Assembly: GCA_008080925.1 (NCBI GenBank) | Contig: VMDJ01000165.1 | Coordinates: 1 to 38,434, forward strand | DNA: 38,434 nt | Reading direction: 5' to 3' | Origin: Gammaproteobacteria bacterium | GTDB taxonomy: Bacteria > Pseudomonadota > Gammaproteobacteria > Chromatiales > Chromatiaceae | Part shown: one piece after another, positions 6,922 through 13,940 of the stretch | How the letters are laid out: the number at the start of each line of letters is the position of its first letter | Position numbering within the stretch: position 1 is the first letter of the stretch | The notes under the pieces: generated by a model | Database searches by the model: none | What the model saw: the letters and a program-made list of their open reading frames with translations, nothing else | Told to the model about the DNA's origin: nothing | Translations under genes and position numbers: made by a program

Positions 6922-8313
6922 TTAACTGGCGAGTTTTAGCTGCTCTTCTGGCTGCACAATTCGCGCCTCCTTCAAGGTCACTAATTCCTCAGCGCTGACC
7001 GGATGAATCGCGATGGTGTTATCCAAGTCCGCCTTGGTTGCACCCATTTTGAGCGCCACCGCAAAACCTTGCAGCATCTCATCAACACCTTCACCTATTA
7101 GATGAATACCAACTACGCGCTCTTGCTCACCCGCGCATATCAACTTCATTGCTGTGGTGGAGCCATGTTCATTTAAGGCGTAACGCATAGGTGTAAAGCT
7201 TGTCTCATAGACCTTTATCTCTTGACCTAAACGACGCGCCTGCATCTCGGTTAACCCTACGCTACCAATCGGTGGGTGCGTAAATACAACACTCGGGATG
7301 TTGTCGTAGTCGACCTTACGTTCGACCTGACCCGCGAAAAGCCGCTCGGCCAAGCGACGCCCTGCCGCAATCGCCACCGGTGTCAGCGCTGCACGACCCG
7401 TGATATCACCAATCGCGTAGATGCCATCAACATTCGTGTTCTGATAATCATCGGTTGGGATCATGCCGTTATCTAAACGTCTCACACCAGCTAGCTCAAG
7501 GTTTAAACCTGCTGTATTCGGACGACGACCAATTGCCCAAATGACACTATCAAAACCGGCATATTGCTCACCGTGTTTTGTGGCGACACAGAGTCCATCT
7601 TCACGGTTTTCTAGGGCATTGACCTCAACACCTAAGTTCAGCGAGATGCCTTGCTTCACCATTTCGCCCGCTAAGGTATCGCTGATCATTTCATCAAAGG
7701 CGATCAGTAAACGATCTTCCAAGCCAAACAATGACACCTCTGAGCCTAAAGCACGCAGGACACCTGCAAGCTCGGCACCGATATAGCCACCGCCTATCAC
7801 CGCGACACGCTTAGGCTGTTCTTTGAGTTCGAAGAACCCATCGGAGGTAATGCCTAATTCAGCACCGGGTATCGGTGGCACCATTGGCGTACCACCGGTT
7901 GCAACAACAATGTGGTCTGCGCGATAGATCATGTCGTTGACCCGTACGCTATGCGCATCAACAAATTGACCATAGCCCGCGATCACATCGATGCCTAGCT
8001 GTTGAGCATAGCCATCCCAATATTCTGTGATGTTATTGATGTATCGATCGCGACCTTCAATCAAGCGTGACCAGTCAAAACCCTGATGCTTAACATGATG
8101 GCCAAAACCTGATGCATCAGCGACTGCGTGCGCCAAGTGCGCCGCATACCACATCACTTTCTTTGGTACGCAACCTTGGTTAACGCAGGTGCCACCCAAG
8201 CCCTGTGGTTCGATGATCGCAACACGTTTACCTAACTTTGCAGCAACTTCTGCCACTGCAAGACCACCGCTACCGCCGCCCAACGTTATCAAGTCATAAT
8301 GTTTTGTTGTCAT
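6922..8313 (-). CDS. glutathione reductase family flavoenzyme, possibly NADH-dependent glutathione-amide reductase
   Basis: A class I disulfide reductase of 463 residues from the ATG at 8313, which has GGAG at proper spacing. An upstream in-frame start at 8355 would add 14 unlike residues. FAD site GGGSGGLAVA is at 11-20; the redox disulfide GGTCVNQGCVPKK has Cys43 and Cys48; the FAD motif YAIGDIT lies in the second half; the catalytic HPVSAEE has His437 and Glu442. The NAD(P)H fold GGGYIGAELAGVL is followed by LFGLEDRLLIAFD (about 195-207). Ordinary NADPH-dependent glutathione reductases carry Arg residues here, and this protein has Leu-Glu-Asp instead. With the Prx-Grx gene upstream this recalls the glutathione-amide reductase of Chromatium. 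Reductase family certain; substrate and cofactor inferred. Confidence 0.88.
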   Translation of the reverse strand: MTTKHYDLITLGGGSGGLAVAEVAAKLGKRVAIIEPQGLGGTCVNQGCVPKKVMWYAAHLAHAVADASGFGHHVKHQGFDWSRLIEGRDRYINNITEYWDGYAQQLGIDVIAGYGQFVDAHSVRVNDMIYRADHIVVATGGTPMVPPIPGAELGITSDGFFELKEQPKRVAVIGGGYIGAELAGVLRALGSEVSLFGLEDRLLIAFDEMISDTLAGEMVKQGISLNLGVEVNALENREDGLCVATKHGEQYAGFDSVIWAIGRRPNTAGLNLELAGVRRLDNGMIPTDDYQNTNVDGIYAIGDITGRAALTPVAIAAGRRLAERLFAGQVERKVDYDNIPSVVFTHPPIGSVGLTEMQARRLGQEIKVYETSFTPMRYALNEHGSTTAMKLICAGEQERVVGIHLIGEGVDEMLQGFAVALKMGATKADLDNTIAIHPVSAEELVTLKEARIVQPEEQLKLAS

Positions 8314-8330
8314 GGCTATTCTCCACTTCA

Positions 8331-8350
8331 CGGGGTAGCGAAATACCCCG
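8331..8350 (-). promoter_or_regulatory. intercistronic hairpin between prx-grx and the reductase
   Basis: CGGGGTA (8331-8337) and TACCCCG (8344-8350) form a perfect 7-bp stem with a 6-base loop. It lies just after the prx-grx stop codon and just before the reductase ribosome site. There is no T run. It may trim or stabilise the upstream message, or set the ratio of the two proteins. Confidence 0.5.
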
Positions 8351-8357
8351 ATCATTT

Positions 8358-9104
8358 TTATGCCGCTTTCTTTTCTGCCGCTTCTAAGTGAGCAATTAAC
8401 GCTTCTGATCCACCGATGTAATCACCATCAATGAACACCTGAGGAACCGTTTCCTTTCCACTTAATGCACGAACCGTACGAATACCGATCCCTTTGCCTA
8501 GGCTGATCTCTTCAAAGGCCATACCACGCTCGGAAAGTTGCTTCTTTGCCTCTGCGCAGAATGGGCAGCCCGGCTTTGTCACAATGCTGATCGCAGCAGG
8601 CTTTTGCGCCTGAGGATTGATGTAATTCAGCATGGTGTCCGCATCTGAGACTTCAAAAGGATCACCAGGTACGTTGGGCTCGATGAACATCTGGTCAATC
8701 ACGCCATCTTTCACTAGCATCGAGTAGCGCCAGCTGCGCTGACCGAAACCGAGGTCTGACTTATCAACCAGCATGCCCATACCCTGGGTGAATTCACCGT
8801 TACCGTCTGGAATCAATGTCACCTGATCTGCTTCTTGGTGCTCTTTCCATGCATCCATCACGAAGGCGTCATTCACTGACATACAGACGATTTCATCGAC
8901 ACCTTCTTGTTTAAACACTGGCGCAAGCTCATTGAAGCGCGGCAAGTGGGTTGAAGAACATGTCGGGGTGAAAGCACCGGGTAGCGAGAACACCACAACG
9001 GTTCGACCGTTGAAGATCTGCTCAGATGTCACATCGACGAATTCACCGTTTTGACGGGTTTTAAATGTTGCGCTTGGGACGCGCTGACCAACCATTGAGT
9101 TCAT
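8358..9104 (-). CDS. hybrid peroxiredoxin-glutaredoxin (Prx5-Grx)
   Basis: A 248-residue fusion. Residues about 5-165 are a Prx5-type peroxiredoxin with PGAFTPTCS, peroxidatic Cys49, and GxGQRSWRYSM near 120. Residues about 170-248 are a glutaredoxin with TKPGCPFC (Cys180, Cys183), TVPQVFIDGDYIGG and the cis-Pro. Such hybrids, known from Haemophilus influenzae and Chromatium, reduce H2O2 and alkyl hydroperoxides using glutathione or glutathione amide through their own glutaredoxin domain. The downstream reductase would regenerate the thiol, so the pair forms a complete peroxide-reducing cycle. AGGAGAGG lies just before the ATG. An AT-rich upstream region carries an OxyR-like box. Confidence 0.95.
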   Translation of the reverse strand: MNSMVGQRVPSATFKTRQNGEFVDVTSEQIFNGRTVVVFSLPGAFTPTCSSTHLPRFNELAPVFKQEGVDEIVCMSVNDAFVMDAWKEHQEADQVTLIPDGNGEFTQGMGMLVDKSDLGFGQRSWRYSMLVKDGVIDQMFIEPNVPGDPFEVSDADTMLNYINPQAQKPAAISIVTKPGCPFCAEAKKQLSERGMAFEEISLGKGIGIRTVRALSGKETVPQVFIDGDYIGGSEALIAHLEAAEKKAA

Positions 9105-9173
9105 TTCACCTCTCCTGTTATTAGGTAAAAACTAAGTGGAGAGGATTATTGATAGAAATCTATAATAGGTAAA

Positions 9174-9210
9174 ATTTTATATTTATATCGGAATGATAGA
9201 TTTTGGCTAT
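9174..9210 (-). promoter_or_regulatory. OxyR-like box and promoter region of prx-grx
   Basis: ATAG-N7-CTAT at 9196-9210 is an exact half of the OxyR consensus (ATAG-N7-CTAT, repeated after 7 bases). At the correct spacing (9185-9188) is ATAT, a 3-of-4 match, and the fourth element is poor. On the minus strand a TATTAT -10 lies at 9162-9167 with no good -35, as expected for an activator-dependent promoter. The box starts about 90 bases upstream of the ATG and overlaps the trkH stop codon. The gene identity makes OxyR control sensible. Confidence 0.5.
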
Positions 9211-10658
9211 TTACGCCAAAAGGTTGGCGTCAGCAGTACCAACAAGGTGAAGATCTCAAGTCGGCCAAGCAACATGGCAAAACACAGAATCCATTTGCCC
9301 GGATCATGCATCTGAGCGTAGTTCAAACCCACCTCGCCAAGACCTGGGCCAAGGTTGTTGATACTTGCCGCAACTGCGCTGAAGGCGGTCATCAGATCCA
9401 GTCCGGTTGCCGCAAGTGCGAGATACATCACAGTAAAGCTCGCCACATACAGCGCGAAGAAACCCCACACTGCTTCAATGATGCGCGACTGCACCACCTT
9501 GCCACCAATACGGACTGGGATTTGTGCGCTTGGATGGATTAATCGGGTTATCTCTCGCATACCTTGCTTGATCAGCAGATACAAACGAATCACTTTGATG
9601 CCACCACCGGTTGATCCAGCACAGCCACCGACAAAACTGGCGAACAATAAGGTGATCGCAATAAAGCCCGGCCAGTTATAAAACTCTGCCGTGGTAAAGC
9701 CCGCCGTTGTACCTATCGATACCGCTTGGAATAACCCATGTACCCATGCATCGCTCCAGTTGTCGTAACTTTTTGTAACCCATAGACCAAGAATAGTCAC
9801 GGTAATGACGATCAGTTGAATCACGATATAGAACTTGAACTCATCATCGTGCCAATAACCTTTAGGGTTTTTTGAGCGGAAGGCGACAAAGTGCAGTGAG
9901 AAGTTAACTGCGGCTAGTAACATAAAGACAACCGCAACCAAATAAATTGCCGTGCTATTAAAGAAGCCCATACTGGCATCGTGTGTTGAGAAACCACCAA
10001 TCGCTACCGTTGAGAAGGCATGTCCGATCGCATCAAAGGTATTCATGCCGGCTACCCAATAGGCAAACGCACAAGCGACCGTTAACGACAGATAGATCAT
10101 CCACAAGGCTTTGGCTGTTTCGGTAATCCGAGGCGTGAGCTTTGAGTCCTTCATGGGACCTGGTGTTTCTGCACGATAAAGCTGCATACCACCGATGCCG
10201 AGAATCGGAAGCACCGCGACGGCCAAAACGATAATACCCATGCCGCCTAACCACTGAAGCTGTTGGCGATAAAACAAGATCGACTCGGGTAGCTCATCAA
10301 GATGCGTAATGACTGTTGCGCCGGTTGTGGTGAGACCAGATACCGATTCAAAGATCGCATCAGTAATCGATAGATGTGGATCGGTCGATAAGATAAAAGG
10401 CAAAGCGCCGGTTACGGTTAATACGGTCCAAAACATCACCACGATGATGAATCCATCGCGAACACGTGCTTCGCGACGCACATTGGCAACAGGCAACCAG
10501 ATCAACATGCCCGCAGTAATGATGATGCCGAATGCAATGGCAAAGGCGAGCATCGCACCATCGCTGTAGATCCAAGACACCACGATCGGCGGCAACATAG
10601 TGACGCTAAAGACCGTCAACAAGATACCTAAGATGCGTTGGATGGCTTTAAACGACAT
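9207..10658 (-). CDS. trkH: Trk potassium uptake channel subunit TrkH
   Basis: A 483-residue polytopic inner-membrane protein, the same length as E. coli TrkH. It has the four pseudo-repeated pore regions of the TrkH/KtrB superfamily: SGLTTTGATV, VAIGGFSTHD, SIGTTAGFTT and SINNLGPGLG, each with the filter Gly. The conserved QLQWLGGMGIIVLAVAVLPILG segment is also present. It conducts K+ (and some Na+) into the cell, gated by the TrkA ring. It starts 2 bases after the trkA stop, so the two are co-translated in one unit. Its 3' end overlaps the prx-grx control region. Confidence 0.97.
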   Translation of the reverse strand: MSFKAIQRILGILLTVFSVTMLPPIVVSWIYSDGAMLAFAIAFGIIITAGMLIWLPVANVRREARVRDGFIIVVMFWTVLTVTGALPFILSTDPHLSITDAIFESVSGLTTTGATVITHLDELPESILFYRQQLQWLGGMGIIVLAVAVLPILGIGGMQLYRAETPGPMKDSKLTPRITETAKALWMIYLSLTVACAFAYWVAGMNTFDAIGHAFSTVAIGGFSTHDASMGFFNSTAIYLVAVVFMLLAAVNFSLHFVAFRSKNPKGYWHDDEFKFYIVIQLIVITVTILGLWVTKSYDNWSDAWVHGLFQAVSIGTTAGFTTAEFYNWPGFIAITLLFASFVGGCAGSTGGGIKVIRLYLLIKQGMREITRLIHPSAQIPVRIGGKVVQSRIIEAVWGFFALYVASFTVMYLALAATGLDLMTAFSAVAASINNLGPGLGEVGLNYAQMHDPGKWILCFAMLLGRLEIFTLLVLLTPTFWRK

Positions 10659-10660
10659 GT

Positions 10661-12034
10661 TTAGAAGAAGGTGACCGCCACTTGGAACAAGCGCTCAACG
10701 TCGACGACTTTGCGTTTATCGATCAAGAACAAGATCACATGGTCTTCCGCTTCAATGACCACATCGTGATGCGCCATCAGCACTTCATTGCCACGCACAA
10801 TCGCACCAATGCTAGTGCCGGTTGGTAGCTTTAATTCATCAATGCGACGACCGACGACTTTGGACGAGCTTTTATCGCCATGCGCAATTGCTTCGATTGC
10901 TTCTGCTGCACCGCGACGCAACGAATGCACCATCACCACATCGCCACGACGCACATGCGTGAGCAATGAACCAATGGTGGCTTGCTGTGGTGATATCGCG
11001 ATATCGATTGCACCTGACTGCACAAGGTCAACGTAAGCGGCGCGGTTAATCAGCGACATGACTTTGCGCGCGCCGAGTCGCTTAGCCAACATGGCTGACA
11101 AGATATTCGCTTCATCATCATTGGTGATTGCGCAGAACACATCGGTATCTTCGATGTTCTCTTCCAGCAGCAAGTTTTCATCTGCCGCATCACCATGTAA
11201 CACGATGGTCTCTGGCAGATGTTCTGCAACACGCTTTGAGCGACGACTATCGTGCTCAATCAATTTAACGCGGTAATCATTCTCTAAGGCGGATGCAAGA
11301 CGACGGCCAATGTTGCCACCCCCAGCAAAGATCAAACGCTTAAATGGCTTTTCAGCACGGCGCAGTTCTTTCATCACGGATGAAATATTTTCAGCGGTTG
11401 CTAAGAAGAACACCTCATCATCGGCCTCGATGACAGTACGACCGGTTGGCATGATGGCGCGGTCTTTACGATAGATTGCCGCGACACGCGCTTCGGCACC
11501 TTTTAAATGATCATTCAGATCGCGCAACTCGTGACCAACCAGTGGGCCACCGTAATAAGCTTTGACTGCAACCAATCGCACGCGACCATCGGCAAAATCA
11601 AGTACCTGTAACGCACCTGGGTGTTCAATCAAGCGCAAGATGTAATCCGTTACTAATTGCTCTGGACTAATCAAAACATCGATAGGAATCGCACCGGGTG
11701 CAAACAGCTCAGGATGCTTGAGATATTCAGGTGCTCGTACACGAGCAATTTTGCGAGGCGTTTTAAATAAGGTTGCAGCACATTGGCAGGCAACCATGTT
11801 GGTTTCATCACTATTGGTGACAGCGATCAACATGTCAGCATCTTCAGCGCCCGCTTGGCGTAAGACATCGGGATGTGAAGCTTGGCCTTGTACTGTGCGG
11901 ATATCGATACGGTCCTGCATGTCACGCAAAAGGCCGGCATTATGGTCAACGACGGTGATGTCGTTTGCTTCACTTGCCAAGTTCTGTGCGACCGTTGTGC
12001 CGACTTGGCCTGCGCCTAAGATGATTATCTTCAT
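10661..12034 (-). CDS. trkA: Trk potassium transport regulatory protein TrkA
   Basis: A 457-residue cytoplasmic NAD(H)/ATP-binding regulator with two RCK units in tandem. The first Rossmann motif is GAGQVGTTVAQNL at about 7-19 with the acidic VVDHN strand end. The second is AGGGNIGRRLASAL near residue 240, again followed by an acidic strand end, LIEHD. Each is followed by a TrkA-C domain. It forms the gating ring on TrkH. Its place downstream of rsmB and its neighbours follows the conserved def-fmt-rsmB-trkA order of gammaproteobacteria. Here four genes (a DUF4390-like gene, ntrY-type, ntrX-type, ybaK) lie between. No strong Shine-Dalgarno is seen. Confidence 0.97.
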   Translation of the reverse strand: MKIIILGAGQVGTTVAQNLASEANDITVVDHNAGLLRDMQDRIDIRTVQGQASHPDVLRQAGAEDADMLIAVTNSDETNMVACQCAATLFKTPRKIARVRAPEYLKHPELFAPGAIPIDVLISPEQLVTDYILRLIEHPGALQVLDFADGRVRLVAVKAYYGGPLVGHELRDLNDHLKGAEARVAAIYRKDRAIMPTGRTVIEADDEVFFLATAENISSVMKELRRAEKPFKRLIFAGGGNIGRRLASALENDYRVKLIEHDSRRSKRVAEHLPETIVLHGDAADENLLLEENIEDTDVFCAITNDDEANILSAMLAKRLGARKVMSLINRAAYVDLVQSGAIDIAISPQQATIGSLLTHVRRGDVVMVHSLRRGAAEAIEAIAHGDKSSSKVVGRRIDELKLPTGTSIGAIVRGNEVLMAHHDVVIEAEDHVILFLIDKRKVVDVERLFQVAVTFF

Positions 12035-12102
12035 AGCGTGATCAGACGTTGGATGCTTGTCATACGATTATTCTACGCCTGAACGATCTCAGATGGCAGC
12101 GT

Positions 12103-12576
12103 TTAACTCGATATATGAGCAAACTTTGCATTGAGAAGATTAGCAAGATCAGTCGGCGCTAATGAGATATCTAAACCACGCTTTCCACCACTGACATACA
12201 TCTCAGTGAGGTCTTGGGCTGACTCGGCAATAACCGTCGGCAAACGACTTTTTTGACCAAGCGGACTTATGCCGCCAACAATATAACCAGTGGCTCGCTG
12301 CGCTTGTTGCGGATCTGCCATAGCCACTTTTTTAACGCCAAGCGCCTTACTGATTGCTTTGAGATTAAGCTGTTTGTCGACTGGCACAATGCCAACCGCG
12401 AGCTTTTTGGCATTGCCTTCTAGGGCTACTAATAAGGTCTTAAAGACCTGCGCATAAGGCACGCCAATTTTCTCGGCAGCTTCTAGGCCATAGGCTTCGC
12501 TATTGGGGTCATGATCATAGGGGTGAACGGCATGCTTTATGCCCTGCTGCTCAAGCAGCTTGATCGCCGGAGTCAT
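12103..12576 (-). CDS. ybaK: Cys-tRNA(Pro)/Cys-tRNA(Cys) deacylase YbaK-type
   Basis: A 157-residue YbaK/EbsC-type editing domain protein (E. coli YbaK 159). It hydrolyses Cys-tRNA(Pro) made in error by ProRS. Visible features are MTPAIKLLEQQGIKHAVHPYDHDP at the start, the active-site Lys strand in QVFKTLLV, the LAVGIVPVDKQLNLKAISKALGVKKV core, and the glycine-rich GYIVGGISPLGQK loop followed by VIAESAQ. Its ATG overlaps the stop codon of the ntrX-type gene (TAATG), which points to translational coupling. Other YbaK-like proteins edit other tRNAs, so substrate is by homology only. Confidence 0.93.
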   Translation of the reverse strand: MTPAIKLLEQQGIKHAVHPYDHDPNSEAYGLEAAEKIGVPYAQVFKTLLVALEGNAKKLAVGIVPVDKQLNLKAISKALGVKKVAMADPQQAQRATGYIVGGISPLGQKSRLPTVIAESAQDLTEMYVSGGKRGLDISLAPTDLANLLNAKFAHISS

Positions 12577-13940
12577 TAACGCGATTTAATCTCGATGCCG
12601 CGATCACGCAATTTTTTATACAGGTTAGCTCGGTCGATGCCTACCGCTTGCGCCATGCGACTGACGTTACCTTCTGCCAATGAGAAGTGATGCTCTAAAT
12701 ACAGCTTTTCAAATTCTTCACGCGCTTCCTTCATTGGCTGATCCATACTGATACCGACTGGCATCGCATCCGTACTTTCAGCTCGCACTTGACCTAGAGC
12801 GGTTTGCACTTCTTTAAGACTAACCTCTTCGTCTGAGCCCAAGATCAATACACGCTGCACCATGTTACGCAGCTCTCGGATGTTGCCCGGCCAGTCGTAA
12901 TCACGTAGGAAGTTCTGTGCGGCAAATGAAAATTCTCGAAATGGCAAACGATCGACTAAAGTGAAGCGATCAACCGCCTCTTGCAACAACATCGGAACGT
13001 CTTCTTTACGCTCAGCCAGCGAAGGAATCTTAATCGGTACCACGTTAAGCTGGTAGAACAAGTCTTCACGAAACTTATTTTCCGTTACTAATTTCAATAA
13101 CTCTTTTGCCGTTGCAGCAACAACACGTGCATTGAGCTTTACTGGCGCTGCACCACCGACACGCAAGAACTCGCCGGTTTCAAGTGCGGCTTCTAACTGT
13201 GCTTGGGCTGAAATTTCTAGCTCTGCGATCTCGTCTAAAAATAACGTACCGCCAGCAGCTTGCTCAAGCTTGCCGTATTCGACCTTGCCATCTTGTTCAC
13301 GACCAAATAGCTCAAAGGCTGATCCACCTTTGGTCACACCTGAAGCATTCAACACAATGAATGGTTGGCTTGCACGAGCACTGTGATGATGCAAATAACG
13401 CGCAAAGGTCTCACGACCCGAGCCCGGCTGACCGGTCATCAACACCCAACTATCATGCTGCGCAATTCGACGAACCTGCTCACGCAGTCGTGTGATGACG
13501 GCACTGGCACCTACCGGCTCAACAAAGTCACCCACCTTAATACGCAGGCCTTCATTTTCCATCGACATACGATGTGCATCTAAAGCGCGTTTTGCCGTAG
13601 TCGTCAGACGATTGAGTGAGATAGGCTTTTCTAAAAAGTCATAGGCGCCAAGACGCGTTGCTTCAACGGCTGTCTCAACGGTGCCGTGGCCAGACATCAT
13701 GATCACAGGGCAAGGCAGGCCTTTATCTTCACTGAGTTCTTTTAATAAGGTAATGCCATCAAGCTCGGGCATCCAGATATCTAAAAAGATGAGATCCGGT
13801 TTGCTATCGCGTAAGGCTTGACGAGCTTGCTCACCATTCTCAGCAGTTGAGACACGATAACCCTCGTCTTCGAGAATCTCGCCAACGAGTTCACGAATAT
13901 CGGGTTCATCATCAACAACAAGGACATTAGGCGCGCTCAT
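12576..13940 (-). CDS. NtrX-type response regulator with degenerate sigma-54 AAA+ domain
   Basis: A 454-residue three-domain regulator. The receiver (1-120) has Asp10-Asp11, phospho-acceptor Asp54 and Lys105. The AAA+ domain (about 140-370) keeps Walker B GGTLFLDEI (about 230-238), REDLFYQLNVVPI and the WPGNIRELRN sensor II. The Fis-type helix-turn-helix at the C-terminus is GNVSRMAQAVGIDRANLYKKL. Two key elements differ: the Walker A motif is GQPGSGRE, with Arg176 where Lys is expected, and the GAFTGA loop that contacts sigma-54 is absent, ELFG being followed directly by a shortened segment ending YGKLEQA. It may therefore act through DNA binding without sigma-54 remodelling. The start overlaps the ntrY-type stop by 4 bases (ATGA). 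Confidence 0.93.
   Translation of the reverse strand: MSAPNVLVVDDEPDIRELVGEILEDEGYRVSTAENGEQARQALRDSKPDLIFLDIWMPELDGITLLKELSEDKGLPCPVIMMSGHGTVETAVEATRLGAYDFLEKPISLNRLTTTAKRALDAHRMSMENEGLRIKVGDFVEPVGASAVITRLREQVRRIAQHDSWVLMTGQPGSGRETFARYLHHHSARASQPFIVLNASGVTKGGSAFELFGREQDGKVEYGKLEQAAGGTLFLDEIAELEISAQAQLEAALETGEFLRVGGAAPVKLNARVVAATAKELLKLVTENKFREDLFYQLNVVPIKIPSLAERKEDVPMLLQEAVDRFTLVDRLPFREFSFAAQNFLRDYDWPGNIRELRNMVQRVLILGSDEEVSLKEVQTALGQVRAESTDAMPVGISMDQPMKEAREEFEKLYLEHHFSLAEGNVSRMAQAVGIDRANLYKKLRDRGIEIKSR

Noticed and set aside
8314..8355. 14-residue N-terminal extension of the glutathione reductase-like protein
   Set aside because: The extension overlaps the intercistronic hairpin, while the ATG at 8313 has GGAG at proper spacing and starts right before the FAD strand.
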